DNA from: Micromonospora noduli | GTDB taxonomy: Bacteria > Actinomycetota > Actinomycetes > Mycobacteriales > Micromonosporaceae | NCBI RefSeq assembly: GCF_003264365.1 | Contig: NZ_PYAK01000006.1 | Span: 1-64,000 of the forward strand | Length of the DNA stretch: 64,000 nucleotides | Reading direction: 5' to 3' | Shown: one piece after another, positions 40,776-48,921 of the stretch | Position numbering within the stretch: the first letter of the stretch is position 1 | Layout: every line of letters starts with the position of its first letter | The notes under the pieces: model-generated | Databases searched by the model: none | What the model was told of the DNA's origin: nothing | The model's input: the letters and a program-made list of their open reading frames with translations, nothing else | Program-made: the position numbers and the translations under genes

Positions 40776-42290
40776 ATGCGGACTCCCCCCGCGCACGTCG
40801 CACCGCCGGATCGGGTGCGAAAGCGTCGTCGCCTCACTCGCATCACGCTCGCCTCAGCGGTCGTCGCCGCGCTGGCCGGCAGCGGCATCTACATCGCCGG
40901 CGCCCAGGCCGAAGAGGTCGCCGTGCCCGGCCGGGTGCAGGCAGAGGCCTTCGCGGCACAGTCCGGGGCGCAGACCGAGGGCACCGGCGACGCCGACGGC
41001 GGCCGGAACGTCGGCTGGCTGGCCAGCGGCGACTGGCTGCGCTTCGACGGTGTGTCGGTGACGGGTGTCGACCTGACGGCCCGGGTCGCCTCGCTCAACA
41101 CCGCCGGCGGCAGTGTCGAGTTGCGCCTCGGCGCGCAGAACGGTCCACTGCTGGCCAGTTTCCCGATCGCGGGGACCGGTGGCTGGCAGAAATGGACCAC
41201 CGTCACCGCGAAGGCGTCCGCTGTGCCGGCCGGCGCGCAGACCGTCTTCGCCGTCATGAAGAGCACCTCGACGTCGGACTTCGTGAACCTGAACTGGTTC
41301 ACGTTCGGCCCCGCGACCGGCACGTCGCCGAGCGCCTCGGCCACGCCGAACACGTCGGCCGTCCCTTCGGCCACGCCGAGTTCCACCGCGTCCGCGTCCG
41401 CGTCCCCGTCGACGTCCGTCCCGCCGAGCGCACCGGCCGGCGGCTGGGTGCCCGTCGACCAGGCCAAGTGGAGCAGGGAACTGGCCGCCTTCAACGCCAT
41501 CAAGCCGAAGGCGGTGCCGCCGGGCACCACCCGGGTGCCGGAGTTCCACACCGACTGCGGCGTCGCGAATTCCGCCCCGGACGACCCGATCGTCCTGCCG
41601 GGCCTGTCCGGCGCCTCGCACATGCACACCTTCTTCGGCCCGAAAATCGACGCCTTCACCACCACGGACAAGCTGTTCACCGCGGCGAACACCTGCAACG
41701 CCCCCGGGGACAAGAGCGCCTACTGGACCCCGGAGCTACGCAAGGACGGCAAGGCCGTACCGATCAAGAGCATGCGCATCTACTACGGCTCGCGGGTCAA
41801 GGACCCGTCGACCGTCAAGCCCTTCCCGCCGGGCCTGGTCGTGGTCGAGGGCGACGCCAAGCGGCAGGTCGACACTCCGAAGAACGCCGGTAGCAACCAG
41901 TTCTGGTGCGCGGGCAGCGCCGAGATCGGCCGCAGCGCCGACGGCAACTGGCCGAAGTGCGCCCCCGGCGGCAACCTGATCTTCCAGCTCGTGTTCAAGG
42001 ACTGCTGGGACGGCAAGAACATCGACTCACCCGATCACAAGTCACACATGGGCGACCCGGTGAACGGCGTCTGCACCGGCAGGTACCCGGTGGCCGTGCC
42101 GGATCTCTCCTTCATGGTCAACTACGAGTCGCTGGGCGGTGACGGCCTCAGCCTCTCCTCCGGCAAGCCGTCATCCATGCACGGCGACTTCATGAACGCC
42201 TGGGAGCCGGAGCGTCTCGGTGACCTGGTGAAGTCCTGCCTCAACCAGAACGCCAAATGTGGCGTCGACACGACCTTCGCCGGCGGCTGA
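40776..42290 (+). CDS. Secreted DUF1996 protein with carbohydrate-binding module
   Basis: 504 aa. A signal/anchor segment (RLTRITLASAVVAALAGSGI) is followed by a CBM6/35-like beta sandwich (about 48-170, RVQAEAFAAQSGAQTEGTGD, NLNWFTFG), a Ser/Thr/Ala/Pro linker (ATPNTSAVPSATPSSTASAS) and the DUF1996 domain. That domain includes FHTDCGVANSAPDDPIV, SGASHMHTFFG and DCWDGKNIDSPDHKSHM. DUF1996 occurs in fungi and actinobacteria, is extracellular and lacks a proven activity; the conserved His/Asp suggest hydrolase-like chemistry. AAGGAAA precedes ATG 40776. Confidence 0.87.
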   Translation: MRTPPAHVAPPDRVRKRRRLTRITLASAVVAALAGSGIYIAGAQAEEVAVPGRVQAEAFAAQSGAQTEGTGDADGGRNVGWLASGDWLRFDGVSVTGVDLTARVASLNTAGGSVELRLGAQNGPLLASFPIAGTGGWQKWTTVTAKASAVPAGAQTVFAVMKSTSTSDFVNLNWFTFGPATGTSPSASATPNTSAVPSATPSSTASASASPSTSVPPSAPAGGWVPVDQAKWSRELAAFNAIKPKAVPPGTTRVPEFHTDCGVANSAPDDPIVLPGLSGASHMHTFFGPKIDAFTTTDKLFTAANTCNAPGDKSAYWTPELRKDGKAVPIKSMRIYYGSRVKDPSTVKPFPPGLVVVEGDAKRQVDTPKNAGSNQFWCAGSAEIGRSADGNWPKCAPGGNLIFQLVFKDCWDGKNIDSPDHKSHMGDPVNGVCTGRYPVAVPDLSFMVNYESLGGDGLSLSSGKPSSMHGDFMNAWEPERLGDLVKSCLNQNAKCGVDTTFAGG

Positions 42291-42310
42291 CCACCGCCTC
42301 CGTCGTCGAC

Positions 42311-42342
42311 GGACGGCCCCCGCTCAGGCGTGGGGGCCGTCC
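42311..42342. terminator. Strong hairpin terminator after the DUF1996 gene
   Basis: GGACGGCCCCCGC / GTGGGGGCCGTCC, a 13-bp stem with one G-T pair and a 6-nt loop, between convergent genes. Confidence 0.85.
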
Positions 42343-42360
42343 GTCATCGCATCACGTCAG

Positions 42361-42867
42361 TCAGAGATTCACGCTGACGCCGGCCGCCTTGCATGCGGCG
42401 TTGACGTCCTTGCCAGCCTTCTCGAAGGCCGGGTTGTCGGCGGCGGTCGCCGGGTCCGCCGCGGCCGCAGCCTTGGCCGCCTCGGCAGCGAAGGTCCGCA
42501 GGGCGTCGGCCAGCTTGCCGTCGCCGGTCGAGGCGACAGTGGTCACCTTCTGCTCCAGCCCAGTAAGGATCTTCTTGAAGTCCGCCGCCGACGCGTCACC
42601 GGTCGTGGCGACCTTCACCATCTCGGTCCTCATCTCGTCGCTGGCCTTCTTCACCGCCTCGCAGAGCTGCTTGTCGGTCGCCGCGCCCGCCGCGGGTGAC
42701 GAGGCCGGCGTGGCGGCGGCGGAGGTGGCCACCGCGGACGGGGCTGCGGAGGTGGGAGCGGGCGTGGTGGATCCGGCGGTCGTCGCCTTGTCGGCGTCGC
42801 CACAGGCGGCGAGGGCCGTCGAAACGGCAAGGATCAACATGGCGGAGGCAAGACGGGAAGATTTCAC
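42361..42867 (-). CDS. Ala-rich lipoprotein, function unknown
   Basis: 168 aa. The type II signal ends in lipobox LAAC-G (STALAACGDADK), followed by a low-complexity Ala/Pro/Thr/Ser linker and a helical C-terminal domain (DKQLCEAVKKASDEMRTEMV, LTGLEQKVTTVASTGDGKLA) with one possible Cys pair (Cys69, Cys159). It is a surface-anchored protein of unknown role. It is convergent with the DUF1996 gene across a strong hairpin. The divergent neighbour is an exported carbonic anhydrase. Confidence 0.82.
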   Translation of the reverse strand: MKSSRLASAMLILAVSTALAACGDADKATTAGSTTPAPTSAAPSAVATSAAATPASSPAAGAATDKQLCEAVKKASDEMRTEMVKVATTGDASAADFKKILTGLEQKVTTVASTGDGKLADALRTFAAEAAKAAAAADPATAADNPAFEKAGKDVNAACKAAGVSVNL

Positions 42868-43038
42868 GGACGCGGACGATAGCCGAAGTCCACACGGTGA
42901 TCAATTCGCTCGGCGTCCGCCACTCCGCGTGCTGTCAGCGACGATTCACCGCCGCCCACTGGCCACCGCACGGCAACCACCTATGTGGACGGCGGGCTGG
43001 TAGGAAGAGGCGAGTTGCCTCACCTCAGGGAGATGATC

Positions 43039-43746
43039 GTGGCACGTTCCCACCTGTCCCGCCGTTCGCTGCTGACCGCCGGGGGTGCCGCCGCCGTGGC
43101 CCTCGGCGCGGCCGGGGCCAGTCCGTCCGCCGCCGCCGCGCCAGCCGACAACCCGGTCGATACGCCGGCCGAGGCGCTGCGCCGGCTGCAGGCCGGCAAC
43201 CAGCGGTTCACCTCCGGGCACGGCCGGCACCCGCACCAGGGCCTGACCGACCTGCACCGGCTCGCCGCCGGTCAGCACCCGTTCGCCATCACCGTCGGCT
43301 GCGCGGACTCCCGGGTCGCCCCCGAGGTGCTCTTCGACCAGGGGTTGGGTGACCTGTTCGACAACCGGGTGGCCGGCAACATCGTCGACGACCTGCTGCT
43401 CGGCAGCGTCGAGTTCGCGGTGGAGGAGTTCGGCAGCCTGCTGATCGTCGTCCTCGGCCACGAACGCTGCGGCGCGATCACCGCCACCATCGACGCCATC
43501 CACACCGGCGGGACGGCGCCCGGGCACATCGGCACCATCGTGGACGCCCTGCGCCCGATCGTCGAGCCGGTGCTGGACCAGCCCGGCGACCCGGTGGAGA
43601 ACGGGGTCCGGGCCAACATCGCCGCCCAGGTGCGGGCGCTCAGCGCACGCAGCACGATCATCGCCGAGAAGGTCCACGAGGGTGCGCTGCACGTGGTGGG
43701 CGCCCGCTACGACCTGGACAACGGGCGGGTTTCCCTGGTGGCCTGA
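43039..43746 (+). CDS. Tat-exported beta-class carbonic anhydrase
   Basis: 235 aa from GTG 43039 (AGGGAG at 6-nt spacing; ATG 43033 is too close to it). The twin-arginine signal SHLSRRSLLTAGGAAAVALG sends it out folded. Zinc ligands are Cys88 and Asp90 (VGCADSRVAPE), His141 and Cys144 (LGHERCGAI). It interconverts CO2 and bicarbonate outside the membrane, which is unusual since most beta-CAs are cytosolic. It ends 6 bp before a convergent membrane-protein gene. Confidence 0.92.
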   Translation: MARSHLSRRSLLTAGGAAAVALGAAGASPSAAAAPADNPVDTPAEALRRLQAGNQRFTSGHGRHPHQGLTDLHRLAAGQHPFAITVGCADSRVAPEVLFDQGLGDLFDNRVAGNIVDDLLLGSVEFAVEEFGSLLIVVLGHERCGAITATIDAIHTGGTAPGHIGTIVDALRPIVEPVLDQPGDPVENGVRANIAAQVRALSARSTIIAEKVHEGALHVVGARYDLDNGRVSLVA

Positions 43747-43751
43747 GGCCG

Positions 43752-44405
43752 TCACCCGATCCTGGGCCACCCGGACGGCGACGCTGGTCGGTCATCCACT
43801 GCCGCCGACCGGCGCCGCCGGTCGCGTCGCGGCCGACGGGTACGGCGGAAGTAGGACCAACCGGCCAACGGCAACGCGACCGCCCAGGCCAGCAGGAGCG
43901 GCAGGCCGATCAGGACGCCGGTCGGGGTGAAGATGTCATCCGAGCTGGACTCCCCCAGGTCAGCGGCGAACTGCCAGGGCAGGGTCGCCGAATAGCCGAT
44001 CATCAGGGCGGACCCCAGCACCGTTGGCGTCAGCGGCAACCACTGTGGCACCCGACGTCCGCGCAGCCACGGCACCCACCGGGGGAAGACGAGCCCCCAG
44101 TCCTTGATGAGCCCCAGCGCCAGAACGCCGCCGAGCCCGGCGAGGACGCAGAGCAGGCCCAGGTAGAACGCGCCGGCCGGCAGGCCCAGGAAACCGTCGA
44201 CCGGGTGATCCCCCACTCCGGGCCCGCGACCGTGGTACCACTCGCGGAACGGGTCGGGATTGGCGAACAGCGGGATGCCGAGGATCCACGGCACGTGCAG
44301 CGGGATGAACCCCAGTACGGGGGCGATCCACGCCACGTGCCCGGCTCGGCGGGCCCAGGACGGCGGCGGTGCGGGCATGGCGTTCGTACGTGGTGTACGG
44401 GTCAC
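43752..44405 (-). CDS. Integral membrane protein, function unknown
   Basis: About 217 aa. Four to five transmembrane helices are predicted (VAWIAPVLGFIPLHVPWIL, GAFYLGLLCVLAGLGGVLAL, TGVLIGLPLLLAWAVALPLA) and a basic C-terminal tail RRTRRPRRDRRRRS. The start is uncertain: GTG 44405 has GGAG upstream; GTG 44450 and ATG 44378 are alternatives. It diverges from a DUF418 gene over a region containing a 13-bp perfect palindrome. Confidence 0.75.
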   Translation of the reverse strand: MTRTPRTNAMPAPPPSWARRAGHVAWIAPVLGFIPLHVPWILGIPLFANPDPFREWYHGRGPGVGDHPVDGFLGLPAGAFYLGLLCVLAGLGGVLALGLIKDWGLVFPRWVPWLRGRRVPQWLPLTPTVLGSALMIGYSATLPWQFAADLGESSSDDIFTPTGVLIGLPLLLAWAVALPLAGWSYFRRTRRPRRDRRRRSAAVDDRPASPSGWPRIG

Positions 44406-44519
44406 GGCGTCGTCTCCATCAGTGGCGGGCGTTGGCACATCCGAGATCACCGTCGCGGAACGGCGCGACGAGCGGATCGCCGCGCGGAGGGAAATCGCCT
44501 CCCCCGCCGCAGGGATGGC

Positions 44520-44555
44520 GTCTTTTCGTCACGACGGTCCGTGTGACGAAAAGAC
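44520..44555. promoter_or_regulatory. Perfect 13-bp inverted repeat in divergent promoter region
   Basis: GTCTTTTCGTCAC and GTGACGAAAAGAC are separated by 10 bp. The arms are AT-richer than the surroundings and lie 38 bp before DUF418 ATG 44593, between two divergent membrane-protein genes. This fits a dimeric regulator site. A transcription terminator is less likely, since no gene ends here. Confidence 0.65.
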
Positions 44556-44592
44556 TTCACGGCGGCGGGTCACGCTCCGGAGGCTGGACACC

Positions 44593-45780
44593 ATGAATGT
44601 GACAGGGCTCGACCGACCAGGCGACGGCCACCCACAGCCCCCGCCCGGGGACACCCTCGCCCGAATCACCGTCGTGGACGCACTGCGGGGCAGCGCGCTG
44701 CTGCTCATCCTGCTGGTGAACATCGCGTTCTTCAGTTCCGGCTACGACTTCCACCTGGTCGACGATCCGACGCACGGCGCAGTCGACCTGCTGATCGCCG
44801 GCGCGGTGGAGCTGTTGTTCGCGATGAAGGCGTACCTGCTGTTCGCCTTTCTGTTCGGCTACAGCTTCACCCTGCAACTCGACTCCGCGACACGGCGCGG
44901 AGTGGCGTTCCGCCCGGCGTTCCTGCGCCGGCTCTCCGGGTTGTTCGTCCTCGGCGCGCTGCACGCGGTGCTGCTGTTCCACGGCGACATCCTCACCACG
45001 TACGCGCTGCTCGGTCTCGTGCTGCTCGCGGTCCGGCGGATCGAGCCCCGCACCGCGCTGGTCGCGGCGGCGACCATCATCGGCGGCATCGCCGTCGTGG
45101 TCGGGATCGCCGCGGTCCTCGGTGCCACGCTGGTTCCGGACGAGGCCGCCGCAGTCAGCGCCGGTGCGCGTTCGACGCTGGCCCTGGGCGGCGGCCTCGG
45201 CGATGTCGTCCTGGAGCATGTGCGGTCGATGCCGGCGATGATCGGCGGTCTGGCCGTGCAGGGGCCCCTGGCGTTCGCGGCGTTCCTCGTCGGCCTCGCC
45301 GCCGGTAAGCACCGGCTTCTCGCCACCGTGCCCGCCCACCAGGACCTGCTACGCCGGTGCGAACGGGTGGGGTATCCGATCGGTCTGGCCGGCGCCGTCG
45401 TGTTCGCGGTCGGTGGTTCCACCGCGAACCTGACCGGGCTGATGGTCAGCATCGTCACCGCGCCGTTCCTGGCCGCCGCCTACGCCGCGACCCTGCTGCG
45501 CCTGTTCACGCGGCGGCCGCGCCTCGCGGGGGCGTTCGCGCCCGCTGGGCGGATGGCCCTGACGAACTACCTGGCCCAGTCGCTCATGTGCGTGCTCGTC
45601 TTCACCGGCCTCGGGTGGGGCCTGGTCGGCCGCACCGCGCCGGCACAGACACTGCTGATCGCACTGGTGATCTTCGCGGTGCAGCTGGTGGTCAGTTCGT
45701 GGTGGCTGCGGCGGTTCCGGTACGGCCCCGTCGAATGGGCGCTGCGCGCCTGGACCCACCGGGAGCGCCGCCCCAACTAG
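44593..45780 (+). CDS. DUF418 membrane protein
   Basis: 395 aa, about ten transmembrane helices. DUF418 signatures are ITVVDALRGSALLLILLVNI at the start and NYLAQSLMCVLVFTGLGWGL near the end, with the C-terminal WRRFRYGPVEWxLR-like RRFRYGPVEWALRAWTH. The family resembles acyltransferase-3-like or YeiB transporters and has no fixed function. GGAGG lies upstream of ATG 44593. The stop codon TAG overlaps the -10 of the next gene. Confidence 0.9.
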   Translation: MNVTGLDRPGDGHPQPPPGDTLARITVVDALRGSALLLILLVNIAFFSSGYDFHLVDDPTHGAVDLLIAGAVELLFAMKAYLLFAFLFGYSFTLQLDSATRRGVAFRPAFLRRLSGLFVLGALHAVLLFHGDILTTYALLGLVLLAVRRIEPRTALVAAATIIGGIAVVVGIAAVLGATLVPDEAAAVSAGARSTLALGGGLGDVVLEHVRSMPAMIGGLAVQGPLAFAAFLVGLAAGKHRLLATVPAHQDLLRRCERVGYPIGLAGAVVFAVGGSTANLTGLMVSIVTAPFLAAAYAATLLRLFTRRPRLAGAFAPAGRMALTNYLAQSLMCVLVFTGLGWGLVGRTAPAQTLLIALVIFAVQLVVSSWWLRRFRYGPVEWALRAWTHRERRPN

Positions 45781-45789
45781 GGTGCTGAC

Positions 45790-46881
45790 ATGGTCGATCG
45801 GCACCAGGTGATGAACTTCCGGGTCCGGGCCCAGCAGCTCGACCGGGACGAGGGCACGCTCACCGACACCGCCGTCCTGGACCTCGGCGTGCAGAACACC
45901 GGTCCGGACGGCGCGCGGTGGGCGCTGGCGGTACGCGGGGTCGACGTGACCGCGTTGTCCGACACCGATCTGGTCCTGCTGTGGACCGTCCGGGGCGCTC
46001 CCCACCTCTACCGCCGGGCCGACGTGGCGAAGGTGGCCGCCGCCGTCGAACCCAAATCCTCGGCCGACGCCGGCAAGCGCATCTACGACGCCGCGAAACC
46101 GTTGAAGGCCGCCGGCATCGACACTCTGGCAGCCCTGGACGAGATCGCCGACCGGATGCGGGCCATCGTCAGCACGCCGACGGTCAAGGGGGACGTCTCC
46201 GGCCGCCTGGCCACCATGCTGCCCGAGCCCTACCTGCGGTTCTGCCGTCCGTGTGACGCCACGCACCTCTACGAGATGCCGTTCCGGCTCGCCGCCGTAC
46301 GGGCCGGACTGGAGTTGCAGCTCGACACCTCACCCCCGGTCCTGCGGCGCATCACCGGGTTCAGGAAGGCAGCCGCTGCTGGTGACCGCTTCGACCTCAT
46401 CCGCGCGTATCTTCGCCTGCTCGGTCCGGCCACCCCGAAACAGGTCGCCGACTACCTCGACGCACCGGTGAAGGACGTGAAGGCGCACTGGCCCGAGGAT
46501 GTCATCGAGGTGACGGTCGACCGCGAGGTGCGCTCACTGCTGGCCGCCGACGAGGAGGCGCTGGAGTCGGCCGACAGCACTGTCACCCGCCTGCTCGGCC
46601 CGTTCGACCTGTTTTTGCAGGCCAAGGACCGGGCAACGCTGGTGCCCGACGCCGCCCACGCCAAGGAGCTGTGGCCGGTGCTCGGTCGCCCCGGCGCCGT
46701 CCTGGTCGACGGCGAGTTGGTCGGCACCTGGCGTCCCCGCAAGTCCGGCAGGACGTTCACTGTCGCCGTCCAGCCGTGGCACCGGTTGTCGGACGCCACG
46801 CGTAAGGCCATCACCACGCAGGCCGAACACCTCGCCGCGTACCGCTCCGTCTCCCTCAGCGGCGTCGACTTCGGCAGCTAG
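45790..46881 (+). CDS. Winged-helix DNA-binding domain protein (HTH_42 / AlkX-like)
   Basis: 363 aa. The family signatures are DTDLVLLWTVRGAPHLYRRA early, FRLAAVRAGLELQLDT mid-protein and FDLFLQAKDRATLVPDAAHA near the C terminus. The superfamily includes the DNA-crosslink glycosylase AlkZ/YcaQ, whose QxQ catalytic motif is not clearly present here (VQNTG at the equivalent place), so glycosylase activity is doubtful. ATG 45790 is 6 nt after TAGGGT (45778-45783), a leaderless arrangement. Confidence 0.82.
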   Translation: MVDRHQVMNFRVRAQQLDRDEGTLTDTAVLDLGVQNTGPDGARWALAVRGVDVTALSDTDLVLLWTVRGAPHLYRRADVAKVAAAVEPKSSADAGKRIYDAAKPLKAAGIDTLAALDEIADRMRAIVSTPTVKGDVSGRLATMLPEPYLRFCRPCDATHLYEMPFRLAAVRAGLELQLDTSPPVLRRITGFRKAAAAGDRFDLIRAYLRLLGPATPKQVADYLDAPVKDVKAHWPEDVIEVTVDREVRSLLAADEEALESADSTVTRLLGPFDLFLQAKDRATLVPDAAHAKELWPVLGRPGAVLVDGELVGTWRPRKSGRTFTVAVQPWHRLSDATRKAITTQAEHLAAYRSVSLSGVDFGS

Positions 46882-46894
46882 TTCTCGAGGACGC

Positions 46895-47338
46895 TCACTC
46901 CACCGCCCAGGCGATGGCGGGCGGGTGCACCCGAGCGCAGATCGGCCCACCGACGGCATCGGTCAACCCGAGCCGGCCGACCAGCGTCCCGTTGCCCTCG
47001 TGGGCGGCGCGCAGCAGCTCGGTCGGCACGTCGGTGAACATCAACTTGGCTCGTCGGAACATCGCGAAGCCGTCCTGGGTCACCGCGCCCCAGCTCAGAT
47101 AGAGAAACCGGGCCCCGGGGCGGCCGTGCACCCAGGGGCCACCGACGTCGAGCGTTCCGTCGATCTCGCGGCTGGACACCTCGAAGGACCAGGTGGCGCT
47201 TGCCGCGTCGGCCGGCACCTGATCGACGACCTCGGCCTTGCGCTGAACCCCGACGTGCACGTTGCCCCGCCGCAGCGCGTCGGCCTCCGCACCGGGACGC
47301 TGACCTGGGAGATCGCTGCCGTCGATCCGGATCCGCAT
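46895..47338 (-). CDS. DUF5990 family protein
   Basis: 147 aa. Recognised by MRIRIDGSDLPGQRPG, NVHVGVQRKAEVVDQVP, VGGPWVHGRPGARFLYLSWG and FAMFRRAKLMF, the core of this actinobacterial family of unknown function. ATG 47338 is preceded at 7 nt by TAGAGT, suggesting a leaderless transcript separate from TMEM175 upstream. Convergent with the winged-helix gene (13 bp apart). Confidence 0.85.
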   Translation of the reverse strand: MRIRIDGSDLPGQRPGAEADALRRGNVHVGVQRKAEVVDQVPADAASATWSFEVSSREIDGTLDVGGPWVHGRPGARFLYLSWGAVTQDGFAMFRRAKLMFTDVPTELLRAAHEGNGTLVGRLGLTDAVGGPICARVHPPAIAWAVE

Positions 47339-47345
47339 GGCACCG

Positions 47346-47351
47346 ACTCTA
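47346..47351 (-). promoter_or_regulatory. -10 box of leaderless DUF5990 promoter
   Basis: TAGAGT on the minus strand, 7 nt before ATG 47338. Confidence 0.5.
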
Positions 47352-47352
47352 G

Positions 47353-48006
47353 TTAGTCGGCTGGTTGCTCGGCGGTGTCGTCGTTCTCGCCGTACTCGCC
47401 GCGGATGGGCAGGTAGTAGGCGGGCAGGAACGCGGCGATGATGACGACGCCGGCGATCGGCACGAACGCGCCGACGAGGATGCCGGAGCCGATCCAGACC
47501 AGCGCGAGCGCGAACCGGCGGCCGATGGCTCGCGCACCGAAGCGACCGAGGCCGGGGTTCAGCAGCTCGGCCCGACGGAGGTGTGCCCACACGATGTTGA
47601 AGAGGGCCGCCGCCGTCCACAGTGTGCCGCCGTAGACGACGACCGACGCACGCAGCCCCTGCTCCGCCCGCAACGCTTCGGCGAGCAGTGACGTGGAGAA
47701 CGGCAGGAACGCGATGACCATCAGGAGCAACGTGTTGAGGAACAGGACCCCCCGGTCGACATGCCGGACGCGGTCGAACATGACGTGGTGATTCACCCAC
47801 ACCTGCCCGATGAGCAGGAAGCTCAACGTGTACGCAAGGTACGACGGCCACAGCGCACCGAGCCCCTGGACGAGGTTCCCGAAGTCGTGGGGCGGTTGGA
47901 TCTCCAGCACGAGGAGCGTCACGGCGATCGCGAAGACACCGTCGCTGAAGGCCAGCAATCGGCCCGGGTTACGGGTCAGCCGTGAAGTTTCCCTTTTGGG
48001 AGGCAC
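47353..48006 (-). CDS. TMEM175-family potassium channel-like protein
   Basis: 217 aa, six transmembrane helices. The first helix carries the family signature RLLAFSDGVFAIAVTLLVLE (FSDGVFAIA), which lines the pore in bacterial and lysosomal TMEM175 channels. One repeat only, so it should assemble as a tetramer. GTG 48006 lies 7 nt after CATAAT (48014-48019), a leaderless start. It probably sets resting potassium permeability. Confidence 0.9.
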   Translation of the reverse strand: MPPKRETSRLTRNPGRLLAFSDGVFAIAVTLLVLEIQPPHDFGNLVQGLGALWPSYLAYTLSFLLIGQVWVNHHVMFDRVRHVDRGVLFLNTLLLMVIAFLPFSTSLLAEALRAEQGLRASVVVYGGTLWTAAALFNIVWAHLRRAELLNPGLGRFGARAIGRRFALALVWIGSGILVGAFVPIAGVVIIAAFLPAYYLPIRGEYGENDDTAEQPAD

Positions 48007-48026
48007 GTAGCGAATTATGCAATAGG

Positions 48027-48554
48027 TCAGCTTTCGTCATTGGCGGAGCGGCGCCAGAACTGGCGTGGCGCGAAACCCTCACGTCGCAGCCAGTGCTCGG
48101 TGTAGACGATCCGATCCGCCTCGACGACCACGAGTGTGTCCTCGGGCGGCTCGGACAGCGCCCGCCCCCGCTCGGCGTGCTCGTTCTCCCACCGAACCGC
48201 CGCCCAGTAGTGCGCGCGGTCCGGATGCTCCGGCGAAAGCACCCTGGCCGTCCCGAACAGTTGGGCACCGCGGCTGCTGGCCAGTCCGACCAGCGGCGCG
48301 AAGATGCCGATGGACACGCGCGGGTCGGCGGCGATGTTGCGGATCTTCGGCGACCGTGGCGCGGCGGTGAAGAGCACCGCGAAGCCGAGCGGGTAGTACC
48401 GCACCGGGGTGGCCAGCGGCCCGTCCGGACCCGTTGTCGCGAGCACACACATGTTCTGCGACGACAACAGGTTGAGGAGGCGCTCCTCAAGCCGTTCACG
48501 ATCGAGCCGCTTCGCTGGCGTGGGCTCCGACAGCCACGGATTCGTCAACGGCAT
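48027..48554 (-). CDS. Pyridoxamine 5'-phosphate oxidase-like FMN/F420-binding protein
   Basis: 175 aa, split-barrel fold. Landmarks are MCVLATTGPDGPLATPVRYY, SPKIRNIAADPRVSIGIFAP and DRIVYTEHW. Related actinobacterial proteins bind FMN, haem or F420, so the exact cofactor is open. The gene starts at ATG 48554 with GAGGA upstream, but a short leaderless frame (MIEDVVCR) overlaps this start. Confidence 0.82.
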   Translation of the reverse strand: MPLTNPWLSEPTPAKRLDRERLEERLLNLLSSQNMCVLATTGPDGPLATPVRYYPLGFAVLFTAAPRSPKIRNIAADPRVSIGIFAPLVGLASSRGAQLFGTARVLSPEHPDRAHYWAAVRWENEHAERGRALSEPPEDTLVVVEADRIVYTEHWLRREGFAPRQFWRRSANDES

Positions 48555-48571
48555 ACGACGTCCTCGATCAT
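48545..48571 (-). CDS. Possible 8-aa leaderless leader peptide over the oxidase start
   Basis: TAGGGT (48579-48584) lies 7 nt before ATG 48571, which opens MIEDVVCR and ends 10 nt inside the split-barrel gene. It could instead be just the 5' end of an untranslated leader. Confidence 0.3.
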   Translation of the reverse strand: MIEDVVCR

Positions 48572-48620
48572 GGCGAGCACCCTAACCGGGTAAGCCGCCG
48601 TCAAGATCGGCAGGGCGCGC

Positions 48621-48822
48621 CTACGCCGTCCTGCGCAGGTAGGTCTCGGCCAACTGCCGAAGGCGTGTCCGGTCGAAGCTGTCCCCGTGGCCGGGATGGA
48701 CGACGGACACGTCGAGGTCGACGAGAAACTCCATGCTCCGCCGACAACAGTTCGTTGACGTGCGGCTCCGAGATCCGGACAACGTCGCCGTCCACTTCGG
48801 CCCGCGAATACCAGTCGACCAT
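48621..48822 (-). pseudogene. MBL-fold metallo-hydrolase remnant with internal out-of-frame deletion
   Basis: The N terminus MVDWYSRAEVDGDVVRISEP continues to NELLSA and then shifts frame. The following frame reads MEFLVDLDVSVVHPGHGDSF then DRTRLRQLAETYLRRTA, the C-terminal portion of MBL-fold hydrolases including the VVHPGHG metal motif. The central HxHxDH region is absent. About 200 bp remain of a gene normally of ~700 bp, so an internal deletion has removed most of it and broken the frame. Confidence 0.7.
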
Positions 48823-48921
48823 GCCCGAGAGTGTGCCAGCGCGGCGATGCCTCTTCGACCCCGCGAATCACGGTCCGTGGTCGTCGCGATCGAGATGGAA
48901 TCCGGCGGGTGCCAGGAGAAG

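Noticed and set aside
44520..44555. Palindrome at 44520-44555 as a transcription terminator
   Set aside because: It lies between divergent starts, with no gene ending nearby.
45790..46881. Assignment as the crosslink glycosylase AlkZ
   Set aside because: The QxQ catalytic motif is not clearly present, so only the broader winged-helix family is named.
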